The notes: generated from the sequence alone by a model not told the origin. A DNA stretch of 64,000 nucleotides from Saccharothrix sp. NRRL B-16348 (GCF_001280085.1 NZ_LGED01000208.1:1-64000), one strand, 5' to 3'; positions 1 to 8,104 are shown, counted from the stretch's first letter. Numbers and translations: made by a program.

Positions 1-219
1 GACGAAGCCCACGTCGGCGAGTTTGCGCAGGTGGTGCGAGCAGGTGGACTGGCTGACCCCGACGGCCTCGGTCAACGCGCCGACGGTGATCTCGCCGGGA
101 TGGGTGGCGACGGTGTGCAGCAGGCGCACGCGGGTCGGGTCGGCCAGGCAGGCGAACCACTCGGCGTAGGTCGAGGCGTCCTCGGGCGCGAGGCCCACCA
201 CGGGCAGCGTCGTCGTCAT
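1..219 (-). CDS. ArsR-family metalloregulator (3' end cut by window)
   Basis: The 73 codons visible before the window edge begin at ATG 219 and read as an ArsR/SmtB winged helix. An ADPTRVRLL dimer-helix motif at about residues 26-34 is followed by the recognition helix region VSQSTCSHHLRKLADVGFV, which ends at the edge. The Cys in the recognition helix and another in WFACLADP are candidate As(III) ligands, as in Corynebacterium-type ArsR; that assignment is inference. The gene is divergent from the flavoenzyme gene starting at 319. The 99-bp gap carries overlapping palindromes, so it most likely represses both directions until arsenite binds. The remaining C-terminus lies outside the window. 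Confidence 0.88.
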   Translation of the reverse strand, partial: MTTTLPVVGLAPEDASTYAEWFACLADPTRVRLLHTVATHPGEITVGALTEAVGVSQSTCSHHLRKLADVGFV

Positions 220-230
220 GCGAGCAGTCT

Positions 231-294
231 ATCGATTCAAGTCGATGGTTGCATCCATCGAGAAACTCGATACATTCCGCCCTGTTCGATCGAA
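231..294. promoter_or_regulatory. Overlapping ArsR-type operator palindromes in divergent promoter
   Basis: Four inverted repeats built on ATCGA/TCGAT overlap here: ATCGA-N6-TCGAT (231-246), TCGATGG-N6-CCATCGA (242-261), ATCGAG-AAA-CTCGAT (257-271) and TTCGATCGAA (285-294). They fill the space between the divergent arsR gene and the flavoenzyme gene, where an ArsR-family repressor should bind. Binding itself is inferred. Confidence 0.65.
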
Positions 295-318
295 GGATGA
301 CGATGAAAGGGGTGGCCC

Positions 319-1683
319 GTGAGCGAGCTTCCTGTGGTCGTGGTGGGGGCGGGACCGGTCGGCTTGGCGGCGGCGGCCCACTTGCTGGAACGTGGGCTGC
401 GGCCGTTGGTGCTGGAAGCGGGCCCGCAGGCCGGCGCGGCGGTGGCCCAGTGGCACCACGTGCGGCTGTTCTCGCAGTGGTCCGAGCTCGTCGACCCGGC
501 CGCGCGCCGACTGCTGGAGCCCACCGGCTGGACCGCGCCCCACGGCCAGGGCTACCCCACCGGAGCCGAGTGGGCGGCCCGGTACCTGGTGCCGCTGGCC
601 GAGGCGTTGGGCGACCACGTCCGACTGAACGCCCGCGTGGTCGGCGTCGCCCGCCGCGGCCGGGACCGCGTCGTGGACTCCGGCCGCGACACCGAACCAC
701 TGACCGTCCACCTCGACAACGGCGAACGGATCACCGCGCAAGCCGTCATCGACGCCTCGGGCACCTGGGGTTCACCCAACCCGCTCGGCGGCGACGGGCT
801 GCCGGCCGCCGGAGAGCGGGAGGCGGCCGACCGGATCACCTACCACGTGCCCGACCTGAACAACGAGGCCAAGCGGTACGCGGGCAAGAGGATCGCCGTG
901 GCCGGTAGCGGGCACTCCGCGCTCACCGCCCTGATCGCACTGACGGACCTGGCGGACAAGCACCCCGGCACCCACGTGACCTGGCTGCTCCGCCGCGGCG
1001 CGGTCGGCAACGTGTTCGGCGGCGGCGACGCCGACCAGCTCCCCGCGCGGGGTGCGCTCGGGCTCAAGGCCAAGGAGGCCGCACGCGCCGGGCACGTGGA
1101 GGTCGTGACCGGCTTCCGCACCGCGTCCGTCGAGCGTGACGGCGAACGGCTGGTGCTGGAGTCGCAGGACGGCCACCGGTTGCGGCCGGTGGACGAGGTC
1201 GTGGTGCTGACCGGGTTCCGGCCCGACCACTCGTGGCTGTCGGAGGTGCGGCTGGACTTGGACCCCGTGCTGCAGGCGCCGGCGAGGCTCGCACCGCTGA
1301 TCGACCCGAACGTGCACTCGTGCGGCTCGGTCGACCCGCACGGCGCGAACGTGCTGCGCCAGCCCGAGCCCGGCGTCTACCTGGCCGGCATGAAGAGCTA
1401 CGGCCGTGCGCCGACGTTCCTCGCGCTGACCGGCTACGAGCAGGTCCGCAGCGTCGCCGCCGAGATCGCCGGCGACCACGAGTCCGCCGCCAAGGTCGAA
1501 CTGACGCTGCCGAAGACCGGCGTGTGCGGCGGGTCCGGCGTGTTCGACGTCGAGCAGCCGGCGTCCTCCGGCGGGTGCTGCGGCCCGACGCAGGTCGTGG
1601 AGCAGCCGGTGGCCGCGGTCAGCTGCTGCGGCGGTCCGCAGGTGGCGGACCTGACCCTGACGGCACCGGGCACGCGCGTCTGA
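319..1683 (+). CDS. arsO: ArsO-like FAD/NAD(P)H monooxygenase with Cys-rich tail
   Basis: The 454-residue flavoprotein starts at GTG 319 behind an AAAGGGG ribosome site. It has an FAD Rossmann motif GAGPVG at residues 10-15 and a second dinucleotide motif GSGHSA near 196-201, the layout of class B-like flavin monooxygenases. Family members beside arsR are annotated ArsO, a putative flavin monooxygenase of arsenic operons whose reaction is poorly defined. The last 56 residues form a low-complexity tail with Cys403 and two CC pairs (420-421, 436-437) in Gly-rich settings, which could bind As(III) or metal. It is divergent from arsR and followed by a strong hairpin at 1691-1727. The gene symbol rests on family resemblance and context. 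Confidence 0.75.
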   Translation: MSELPVVVVGAGPVGLAAAAHLLERGLRPLVLEAGPQAGAAVAQWHHVRLFSQWSELVDPAARRLLEPTGWTAPHGQGYPTGAEWAARYLVPLAEALGDHVRLNARVVGVARRGRDRVVDSGRDTEPLTVHLDNGERITAQAVIDASGTWGSPNPLGGDGLPAAGEREAADRITYHVPDLNNEAKRYAGKRIAVAGSGHSALTALIALTDLADKHPGTHVTWLLRRGAVGNVFGGGDADQLPARGALGLKAKEAARAGHVEVVTGFRTASVERDGERLVLESQDGHRLRPVDEVVVLTGFRPDHSWLSEVRLDLDPVLQAPARLAPLIDPNVHSCGSVDPHGANVLRQPEPGVYLAGMKSYGRAPTFLALTGYEQVRSVAAEIAGDHESAAKVELTLPKTGVCGGSGVFDVEQPASSGGCCGPTQVVEQPVAAVSCCGGPQVADLTLTAPGTRV

Positions 1684-1690
1684 GCTTCAC

Positions 1691-1727
1691 CGCGGCCCGG
1701 CACGATCGAGGGGCGTGCCGGGCCGCG
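1691..1727 (+). terminator. Rho-independent-type hairpin after arsO
   Basis: A perfect 14-bp stem (CGCGGCCCGGCACG with its complement) closes a 9-nt loop eight bases after the arsO stop. There is no clear U-tract, which is common in high-GC actinomycetes. Confidence 0.75.
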
Positions 1728-1781
1728 TCGCGGAAGTCGACCCGTGCCGCCCGGGTTGACTCCGGTTCATCCGCTCAAGCA

Positions 1782-1796
1782 TCATTGAGTCAATGA
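1782..1796. promoter_or_regulatory. Palindromic operator over the arsR-phosphatase start codon
   Basis: TCATTGA-G-TCAATGA is a perfect 7-bp inverted repeat that includes the ATG at 1793. It is well placed for autorepression by the ArsR domain encoded immediately downstream. No convincing Shine-Dalgarno is visible, so the transcript may be leaderless or nearly so. Confidence 0.6.
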
Positions 1797-2482
1797 CTAC
1801 TGACTGGCCTTCGGACGTGACGGCGCGGGCGCGTGTGCACGCGGCTCTGGGCGAACCCGCCCGGCTCGCCGTGGTGGACCTGCTCGTGCTCGGCGACGCC
1901 TCACCGAGCGAGGTCGGCCGGCGACTGGGGCTGCCCAGCAACCTGCTCGCCCACCACGTGAAGCTGCTCGAACAGGCCGGGATCGTGGAGCGGTCGCGGT
2001 CGGAGGGCGACCATCGGCGCACTTACCTGCGGCTGCGCACCGCCGCGCTCACCGACCTCGTGCCCACCGGGCTGCGGCAGGCGCCACGGGTGGTGTTCGT
2101 GTGCAGCCACAACTCCGCCCGCTCCCAGCTGGCCGCCGCGCTGTGGAAGAAGCACAGCCCGGTGCCCACGGCGAGTGCGGGCACCCGACCGGCCGAGCGT
2201 GTGCACCCGCTGGCCGTCGCCACCGCCCGCACGCACGGACTGTCGCTGACCCGAGCCCGGCCCCATCACCTGGTGGACGTGCTGCGGCCCGACGACCTCG
2301 TGGTCGCGGTGTGCGACAACGCGCACGAAGAACTCACCGACCACGACGACCGGCTGCACTGGTCGGTGCCCGATCCGGCCGCGGTGGGCACGCCGGCCGC
2401 GTTCGACGCCGCCTACCGCGACCTCGCCGATCGGATCGACCGCCTCGTGCCCGCCGTCCGCCCCGCCCCCGAGGACTCCTGA
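1793..2482 (+). CDS. ArsR regulator fused to arsenate-reductase-type LMW phosphatase
   Basis: This 229-residue fusion has an ArsR winged helix at about residues 5-85 (EPARLAVVDLL, then LPSNLLAHHVKLLEQAGIV). A low-molecular-weight phosphatase/ArsC domain follows from about 97, with the P-loop CSHNSARS starting at Cys104 and a downstream Asp-Pro acid motif (SVPDP). It keeps a Cys in VVAVCDNAH but lacks the second resolving Cys seen in thioredoxin-coupled ArsC. The winged helix has no obvious As-binding cysteines, so the catalytic or redox Cys of the second domain may be the sensor; that is inference. It is followed immediately by the MIP channel gene and then arsC, consistent with one operon. 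Confidence 0.85.
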   Translation: MTTDWPSDVTARARVHAALGEPARLAVVDLLVLGDASPSEVGRRLGLPSNLLAHHVKLLEQAGIVERSRSEGDHRRTYLRLRTAALTDLVPTGLRQAPRVVFVCSHNSARSQLAAALWKKHSPVPTASAGTRPAERVHPLAVATARTHGLSLTRARPHHLVDVLRPDDLVVAVCDNAHEELTDHDDRLHWSVPDPAAVGTPAAFDAAYRDLADRIDRLVPAVRPAPEDS

Positions 2483-3193
2483 ATGCCCCGCCCGCTCCCC
2501 CACCGGCTGCTGGCCGAATTCCTCGGCAGCCTGCTGCTCGCCGCCCTGGTGATCGGCTCCGGCATCGCCGCCCAACGCCTCTCCCCCGGCGACGTCGGCC
2601 TGCAACTGCTGGAGAACGCCGCCGCCACCGCCGTCGGTCTCTACGCCGTCATCCTGATCTTCGGACCCGTCAGCGGCGGCCACTTCAACCCCGCCGTGTC
2701 GATCACCGATGCCGTGTTCGGCGGCTTGGCGTGGCGTGACGTGCCGTCGTACGCGCTCGCCCAAGTCCTCGGGTGTGTCACCGGAGCGGTGCTCGCCAAC
2801 GTGATGTTCGAGGCGGCGCCGGTCAGCATCAGCACCACCGAACGCGCCACGGTCGCGCACGGCGTGTCGGAGATCGTGGCCACGGCCGGCCTGCTGCTGG
2901 TGATCTTCTCGCTGGTCCGGTCCGGGCGGGCCGCCCTCGCACCGTCCGCCGTCGGCGCCTACATCGGCGCGGCGTACTTCTTCACCAGCTCCACCAGCTT
3001 CGCCAACCCCGCCATCACGGTGGGCCGGGTGTTCAGCGACAGCTTCGCCGGCATCACGCCCCTTTCCGTGCCGGTCTACGTGCTGGCCCAACTCATCGGT
3101 GTCGCCGTGGCCATCCCGCTGCTGCACCTCCTGTACCCCACCCGGACCACCGCCGAGAACGCCGCACCCGTCACCGAAGGGCAAGTCCGTTGA
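2483..3193 (+). CDS. MIP-family channel, AqpS/GlpF-like, of ars operon
   Basis: The 236-residue integral membrane protein has about six helices and two half-helix motifs: HFNPAVS (NPA 69-71) and FANPAITVGR (NPA 175-177). It begins at ATG 2483 directly after the preceding stop, and its own stop overlaps the TTG start of arsC. In Sinorhizobium meliloti, AqpS in an ars operon lets arsenite made by ArsC flow out down its gradient. No ACR3 or ArsB pump is present here, so the same role is likely. A general aquaglyceroporin is the alternative, but the operon position argues against it. Confidence 0.85.
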   Translation: MPRPLPHRLLAEFLGSLLLAALVIGSGIAAQRLSPGDVGLQLLENAAATAVGLYAVILIFGPVSGGHFNPAVSITDAVFGGLAWRDVPSYALAQVLGCVTGAVLANVMFEAAPVSISTTERATVAHGVSEIVATAGLLLVIFSLVRSGRAALAPSAVGAYIGAAYFFTSSTSFANPAITVGRVFSDSFAGITPLSVPVYVLAQLIGVAVAIPLLHLLYPTRTTAENAAPVTEGQVR

Positions 3194-3603
3194 CCCGCAC
3201 CAAGCCCGAAGTCCTGTTCGTCTGCGTCCACAACGCCGGCCGCTCCCAGATGGCCGCCGCGCTCCTCCAGCACTACGCGATGGGCCGCGTCACGGTCCGC
3301 TCCGCCGGCTCCGCCCCCGCCGACAAGGTCAACCCGGCCGCCGCCGAGGCGTTGGCCGAGCTGGGCCTGGACATCACCGCCGAAGTGCCGTCCAAGCTCA
3401 CCACCGAGGACGTCGAAGCCTCCGACGTCGTCATCACCATGGGCTGCGGCGACACCTGCCCCGTCTTCCCCGGCAAGCGCTACCTCGACTGGGAGCTCGA
3501 AGACCCCGCCGGCCAAGGAGTCGACGCCGTCCGCCCCATCCGCGACGACATCGACCGCCGCGTCCGAGGACTGCTCGCCGAACTCCTCGACCCAGCCTCG
3601 TAG
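3190..3603 (+). CDS. arsC: Arsenate reductase, LMW-phosphatase type
   Basis: The 137-residue cytosolic enzyme has the P-loop CVHNAGRS starting at Cys12, a Cys pair in GCGDTCP (Cys86, Cys90) and the acid-loop motif DWELEDP. These are the hallmarks of ArsC enzymes that reduce arsenate to arsenite using thioredoxin, or in actinobacteria mycothiol/mycoredoxin. The start is TTG 3190, overlapping the channel-gene stop in a TTGA arrangement that implies translational coupling. Its product arsenite would leave through the upstream channel. The electron donor cannot be read from sequence. Confidence 0.9.
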   Translation: MTRTKPEVLFVCVHNAGRSQMAAALLQHYAMGRVTVRSAGSAPADKVNPAAAEALAELGLDITAEVPSKLTTEDVEASDVVITMGCGDTCPVFPGKRYLDWELEDPAGQGVDAVRPIRDDIDRRVRGLLAELLDPAS

Positions 3604-3615
3604 CCGCTCCGCCGC

Positions 3616-3645
3616 GTGCGAGTGCGAGTGCGAGTGCGAGTGCGA
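3616..3645. repeat. Hexanucleotide tandem repeat (GTGCGA)x5
   Basis: Five perfect GTGCGA copies lie in the 47-bp gap between arsC and the convergent NmrA-family gene. It is a simple-sequence repeat with no coding role. Confidence 0.9.
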
Positions 3646-3650
3646 TCAGA

Positions 3651-4496
3651 TCACTGGAACACGAAGCTGTTGCGCTTCGCCCACTCCGCGTAGCTGAAAG
3701 GTGCACGCCCGAGGACCTTCTCCACGTCGGGGCTGACCGCGAGTTCTTCGTCGGTCGGCGTGCCCAGGATGTCGAGCGTGCCCTCGGCGACGGGTTCGGG
3801 CATGAACTCCAGCATCGTGCCGAGCGCCTGCTCGCGGGTGAGTTCGACGAACTTCAACTCCGCGCCGATGGCCTCACCGATCGCGGCCGCCTGCTCCCGC
3901 GGCGAGATCCGGGCGGGCCCGGTCAGCACGTAGGTGTTGCCCGCGTGGCTGGAATCCCGGAGCGCGACCGACGCGACCTCCGCGATGTCCGCCGGATCGA
4001 TCAGCGGAAGGCCGACGTCGCCGAAAGGCGCGAAAACGGTCCGATCGGATTTGACGGTCGGCACGTACGCGTACGTGTTGGAGGCGAAACCTCCCGGGCG
4101 GAGAATCGTCGTGCTGACCCCGGATCCGATCAGCACGTTCTCGAATTCCCGCAACCGCGCGTGTGACATCGCCTGCGGCCTCGTCTGGGAAGCTTGCGAC
4201 GACAGCAGCACGATCCGCTCGACACCGGCCGACTGCGCCGTCTTGACCAGGGCTTCCGGACTGCCGGCCGAGACCAGGAGCTCGCCGGAGGGGCACAGGA
4301 ACAACGTGTCCGCGCCTTCGAGGACCGGGCGGAGGCTTTCCGCGTCGGCCAAGTCGACCGGGAAATGCCGCACACCTTCGGGCAGCCCGTATTCCGGAGA
4401 CCGGCGGGAAACCGCCCTGACCTCTTCCCCGGCACCGGTGAGCGACTGCACCAGCGGTCGACCCACGTTACCGGTGGCTCCGGTTACCACGATCAT
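3651..4496 (-). CDS. NmrA-like NAD(P)H-binding reductase (atypical SDR)
   Basis: The 281-residue protein starts at ATG 4496 with a GAGGGGG ribosome site seven bases upstream. This is preferred over an in-frame start 14 codons earlier that has no such site. The N-terminus MIVVTGATGNVGRPL (GATGNVG 6-12) is an NAD(P)-binding Rossmann motif of the NmrA/quinone-oxidoreductase-2 group, and the length fits. These proteins act as NAD(P)H-dependent quinone or azo reductases or as redox sensors; substrate is unknown. It converges on arsC and stands alone. Confidence 0.8.
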   Translation of the reverse strand: MIVVTGATGNVGRPLVQSLTGAGEEVRAVSRRSPEYGLPEGVRHFPVDLADAESLRPVLEGADTLFLCPSGELLVSAGSPEALVKTAQSAGVERIVLLSSQASQTRPQAMSHARLREFENVLIGSGVSTTILRPGGFASNTYAYVPTVKSDRTVFAPFGDVGLPLIDPADIAEVASVALRDSSHAGNTYVLTGPARISPREQAAAIGEAIGAELKFVELTREQALGTMLEFMPEPVAEGTLDILGTPTDEELAVSPDVEKVLGRAPFSYAEWAKRNSFVFQ

Positions 4497-4655
4497 GAAT
4501 TCCCCCTCGTTGGTCCGGCTTGTCGTGTTCACAAGCACCTGATCGGAAACCTAACAGCGGCTTCCAATACGTACCTAGGGGAAAGTGGCTTTCGCGGCGC
4601 ACACCTGGCACGAGAACTCCGCCCGGTTTGCTTGGGCGCGGCGAAGACCGCGCGG

Positions 4656-5243
4656 CTACTCCGCGCGTTCGCCGGCCAGGTAGCGCTGGATCGTCGGACC
4701 GAGCCACGCCACGACCGCCGCCCGGTCCAGTGCGACGACCGGCGGCAGGCACAGCACGTACCTGGTCAGCGCGAAACCCAGAGCCTGCGTGGCGATCAGC
4801 CCGGCCCGGACCGGCGCCTCGGCCGGGTCCGCGACCAGCGCCGTGACCACGGGCCCGAGCTGGGCCGCGAACAGCCGGCGCATGCGCTCGGCCGCGGCCT
4901 GGTTGGTGACCGCCGCCCGCAGCAGCGCCATGAGCGTGTCGTCGTGCTCCCAGCGGTCGACGAGGTGACCGGTCAGCCGGGCCCCGATCTCGTCGCGCGG
5001 CACCCCGGTCAGGTCCGGTAGGCGCAGGTCGAACTCCGCGGCGGCGGCGAACAGCTTCTCCTTGTTGCCGTAGTAGCGCATGACCATCGACGGGTCGATG
5101 TTCGCGTCGGCGGCGATGGCCCGGATCGTGGCCCGCTCGTAGCCGTCCGCCGCGAAGCGTTCCCGCGCGGCCGTGAGGATCGCCGCCCTGGTCGCGTCGG
5201 AGCGGCGCGCCTTGGCGGCCTCCGTGCTGCTCGCCTCCGTCAT
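4656..5243 (-). CDS. TetR-family repressor
   Basis: The 195-residue protein has a TetR helix-turn-helix at about residues 17-62 (RAAILTAARERFAADGYERATIRAIA, with IDPSMVMRYYGNKEKLF) and a helical ligand-binding C-domain. It is divergent from the flavin monooxygenase at 5347. The 103-bp gap contains CAACA/TGTTG-type palindromes, including a long one directly upstream of the monooxygenase. It most likely represses that enzyme and itself until a hydrophobic or aromatic ligand binds. Confidence 0.88.
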   Translation of the reverse strand: MTEASSTEAAKARRSDATRAAILTAARERFAADGYERATIRAIAADANIDPSMVMRYYGNKEKLFAAAAEFDLRLPDLTGVPRDEIGARLTGHLVDRWEHDDTLMALLRAAVTNQAAAERMRRLFAAQLGPVVTALVADPAEAPVRAGLIATQALGFALTRYVLCLPPVVALDRAAVVAWLGPTIQRYLAGERAE

Positions 5244-5259
5244 GCCAACAACTGTAGGC

Positions 5260-5271
5260 CAACACCTGTTG
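5260..5271. promoter_or_regulatory. Half-strength TetR operator near tetR start
   Basis: CAACA-CC-TGTTG shares its core with the longer palindrome at 5299-5320 and lies just upstream of the tetR start. It is probably the autoregulatory site. Confidence 0.45.
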
Positions 5272-5298
5272 ACATGTCGAATCGGGTCGGCCTACTGT

Positions 5299-5320
5299 TT
5301 TGCCAACAGGCGTTGGCAAA
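5299..5320. promoter_or_regulatory. TetR operator, 9-bp inverted repeat
   Basis: TTTGCCAAC-AGGC-GTTGGCAAA sits 27 bp before the monooxygenase ATG and faces the divergent tetR gene. The symmetry and position match a TetR operator. Confidence 0.65.
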
Positions 5321-5346
5321 CAAGTGTTGACCTGAAGGAGGCGGAC

Positions 5347-6771
5347 ATGTCCGAGGTGATCGTGGTCGGGGCGGGCCCCACCGGACTGCTACTGGCGGGC
5401 GACCTCGCCGAGGCCGGTGTCACGGTGACCGTGCTGGAGAAGCGGGACGGCGAGGTGTCGAACCTGTCGCGGGCGTTCGCCGTGCACGCCCGCACCCTGC
5501 AGGTGCTCGACGCCCGAGGGCTGGTCGAGGAGTTGGACCGCACCGGGGTCGGGCGCGTCACCGACATCCGGCTGTTCGACCGGGTGCACGTCGACCTCGG
5601 CAAGCTGCCGAGCCGGTTCCCGTACATGCTGGTCACCCCGCAGTACAACGTGGAACGGGTGCTGCTGGCGCGGGCGGTCAAGGCCGGGGTGGAGATCGTG
5701 CACGACGCGGCGGTGACCGCCGTGCGCCAGGACGCCACCTGCGCGGAGGTCGACACGACCGGCGGCACGTACCGCGCGGACTACGTGGTCGGCGCGGACG
5801 GCTTCCACAGCGCGGTGCGCCACGCGCTCGGCCAGCCGTTCCCGGGCAAGTCGGTGCTGAAGTCGATCATGCTGGCGGACGTGCGGCTGCGCGAGACGCC
5901 GCCGGACACGTTGACCGTCAACGGTTCCGGCTCGGAGTTCACGTTCATCGCCCCGTTCGGCGACGGCTGGTGGCGGGTCTTCGCGTGGGACCGGCGCGGC
6001 GACGTCACCGACGACACCCCGCTGGAGCTGGACGAGGTCCGCGCGATCACCAAGCGGGCGCTGGGCACCGACTTCGGCATGCACGAGGCCCGCTGGCTGT
6101 CCCGCTTCCACAGCGACGAACGGCAGGCGCCGCACTACCGCGTCGGCCGCGTGTTCCTGGCCGGCGACGCCGCGCACGTCCACTCCCCCGCCGGCGGCAT
6201 GGGCATGAACACCGGCCTGCAGGACGCGGCGAACCTGGGCTGGAAGCTGGCGGCGGTGCTCCGCGGCGCCCCGGACGCGCTGCTCGACACCTACCAGGCG
6301 GAACGCCACCCGGTCGGCGAGGAGGTCCTGCGGATCAGCGGCACGATGATCCGGCTGGCGATGGCGCGGTCCCCCTTCGCCCGTGCGCTCCGCGGCCTGG
6401 TCGGCGGCACCGCGCTGCGCGTCCCGGCGATCCACCGCAGGCTCACCGGCCGCCTGTCCGCACTGGGTTTCCGCTACCCCGCCCCCGACGGCGAGCACCG
6501 GCTGACCGGCACCCGGATGCCCGACGTGGCCCTCGCCGACGGCACCCGGCTGTACGAGGCCTTGCGCGGCGGCCGTTTCGTGCTCGTGGGCACGGGCGAC
6601 GTCACCGGCTGGGAAGACCGCGTGCGAGCCGCGGCCCCCGCCGAACCTGGTGCCGACGCGGTTCTCATCCGCCCCGACGGCTACGTGGCGAAGGTCTTCA
6701 CCGGAACGCCCGACCCGACCACGCTGCGGAACGCCCTCGCGGCACTGGCGGGCACGTCAGTCGCCAAGTAG
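5347..6771 (+). CDS. FAD-dependent aromatic hydroxylase, rifampicin monooxygenase-like
   Basis: The 474-residue group A flavoprotein starts at ATG 5347 after an AAGGAGG site. It has the FAD motif GAGPTG (8-13), the DG motif in GADGFHSAVRHALG, and the GD motif GDAAHVHSPAGGMGMNTG (Asp near 274). A thioredoxin-like C-terminal region follows. Length and N-terminal pattern are very close to Streptomyces and Nocardia Rox enzymes, which hydroxylate and linearise rifamycins; related members act on phenols or polyketides. A divergent TetR repressor with a palindromic operator suggests ligand induction, as expected for a resistance or detoxification enzyme. Rox function is inferred. Confidence 0.82.
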   Translation: MSEVIVVGAGPTGLLLAGDLAEAGVTVTVLEKRDGEVSNLSRAFAVHARTLQVLDARGLVEELDRTGVGRVTDIRLFDRVHVDLGKLPSRFPYMLVTPQYNVERVLLARAVKAGVEIVHDAAVTAVRQDATCAEVDTTGGTYRADYVVGADGFHSAVRHALGQPFPGKSVLKSIMLADVRLRETPPDTLTVNGSGSEFTFIAPFGDGWWRVFAWDRRGDVTDDTPLELDEVRAITKRALGTDFGMHEARWLSRFHSDERQAPHYRVGRVFLAGDAAHVHSPAGGMGMNTGLQDAANLGWKLAAVLRGAPDALLDTYQAERHPVGEEVLRISGTMIRLAMARSPFARALRGLVGGTALRVPAIHRRLTGRLSALGFRYPAPDGEHRLTGTRMPDVALADGTRLYEALRGGRFVLVGTGDVTGWEDRVRAAAPAEPGADAVLIRPDGYVAKVFTGTPDPTTLRNALAALAGTSVAK

Positions 6772-6794
6772 GCGCCACTCCGAGGACGCACGGG

Positions 6795-7958
6795 TCAGAG
6801 GATCGGCGTCCCCGCGTCCAAACCGACGAGCACGCGGCCGTGCACCTCCAGGTTCGTGGTCAGCAGGAGCAAGCCGTGCAAGGAGAAGGCGCGCAGGTCG
6901 CGTTGGAACCGCTGCAGCGGGACGGTGCGCCCGATCACCGAGGCGCCGCTGGCGTCGTACAGCTGTTCCACGGCTTCCTTGGCCAGCTGGACGGCGTACG
7001 CCCCGTGCGCGCGGGCCTCGGCCTTCTCCGCCGGGGTGAGCGGGCGGTTCGCGTCGGCCGCGTCCTGGATGCGCCGCGCCCACGTGTCGACCAACGCCTG
7101 CGCCGCGGCGATGCGTGCGTCCGCGCCGGCGACCTGGATCTGGGTCAACGGGGTCTCGCCCTGCTCGGACCACCGCGTGTAGACGATGCCCCGGCCCGGC
7201 AGCCGGTCCAGGTACAGCTCGAACGCGCCCTTGGCCATGCCGACCGCCGCCGCCGCGCACTGCGTGACGGCGAGGCTGATCAGGCCGTAGTCGCGGCCCG
7301 GCGCGTCTTCGCGGCCGGGCACCGCCGTGGTCAGCGCGTCCCCGAACCCGATCACGCGGTGGGCGGGCACGAACACGTCGTCGGCCACCGTCGAGCAGCT
7401 CCCGGTGCCGGCCGCCGCCGTGGTGTCCCAGTCGTCCATGATCGTCAGGTCGGTCAGCGGCACGGCCGCGACCAGCACGTCCGCCGTGCCGTCGAGCATC
7501 GCGACCACGACGTTCCAGTGCGCGGCGCGGCAACCGGAGTTGAACCGCCACCGGCCGGTCAGCCGGTAGCCGCCGTCGGTGGGGGTCAGCGTGCCGGTCG
7601 GCGAGTACACGCCGGTCACCCGCACGGAACCGCTGGTGAAGATCTCCTGCTGCACCCGCTCCGGGAACAGCGTGGCCGCGAAGGTGTTCGACAGGTACAC
7701 CATCGAGGTCCAGCCGGTGGACGGGCACGCCCGCGACACCTCGGTGATGACCCGGCACTGGTCGGGCGCGGACAGGTCCAGCCCGCCGAAGCGGCCCGGC
7801 ACGCTCACGCCGAACACGCCCGCCTTCTCCATCAGCTCGATGCTCTCGTCCGGCAGCCACCCGCGCTGCTCGGCCTCCAGCCCGTTCTCCCGCAGCCGCG
7901 GCGAGAACTCGCGGAGCGCGTCGAGCACCGGGTCCACCGCGCTCACGTTCGTTGGCAT
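6795..7958 (-). CDS. Group D flavin oxygenase (acyl-CoA dehydrogenase fold)
   Basis: The 387-residue protein starts at ATG 7958 behind GAGGGGGATGG. It has the acyl-CoA dehydrogenase fold of two-component monooxygenases such as HsaA and HpaB-like hydroxylases. Features are a helical N-domain, the beta-domain stretch around TGRWRFNSGCRAAHW near residues 135-149, and a C-terminal helical domain ending ATNLEVHGR-like (TTNLEVHGRVLVGL). It lacks the catalytic Glu context of true acyl-CoA dehydrogenases. These enzymes need a separate flavin reductase, none of which is adjacent. The substrate is probably an aromatic or amine compound. Confidence 0.78.
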   Translation of the reverse strand: MPTNVSAVDPVLDALREFSPRLRENGLEAEQRGWLPDESIELMEKAGVFGVSVPGRFGGLDLSAPDQCRVITEVSRACPSTGWTSMVYLSNTFAATLFPERVQQEIFTSGSVRVTGVYSPTGTLTPTDGGYRLTGRWRFNSGCRAAHWNVVVAMLDGTADVLVAAVPLTDLTIMDDWDTTAAAGTGSCSTVADDVFVPAHRVIGFGDALTTAVPGREDAPGRDYGLISLAVTQCAAAAVGMAKGAFELYLDRLPGRGIVYTRWSEQGETPLTQIQVAGADARIAAAQALVDTWARRIQDAADANRPLTPAEKAEARAHGAYAVQLAKEAVEQLYDASGASVIGRTVPLQRFQRDLRAFSLHGLLLLTTNLEVHGRVLVGLDAGTPIL

Positions 7959-8104
7959 CCATCCCCCTCAGCGGCACCTTGCGGGGCCCAGCCTTCCGCG
8001 TGTCCGACACCCACTGGTCACTCCGCCGACCGAACGGCGCGTTACCCGCCGATTACCAACGGCCGGTTACCTTTCAAGGTGTTCGTCCGGGCCGACGCAC
8101 TCGG

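Noticed and set aside
3616..3645. Short regular repeats considered as a CRISPR or iteron array
   Set aside because: The unit is a 6-bp head-to-tail repeat with no spacers and no Cas or replication gene nearby; it is a simple-sequence repeat.
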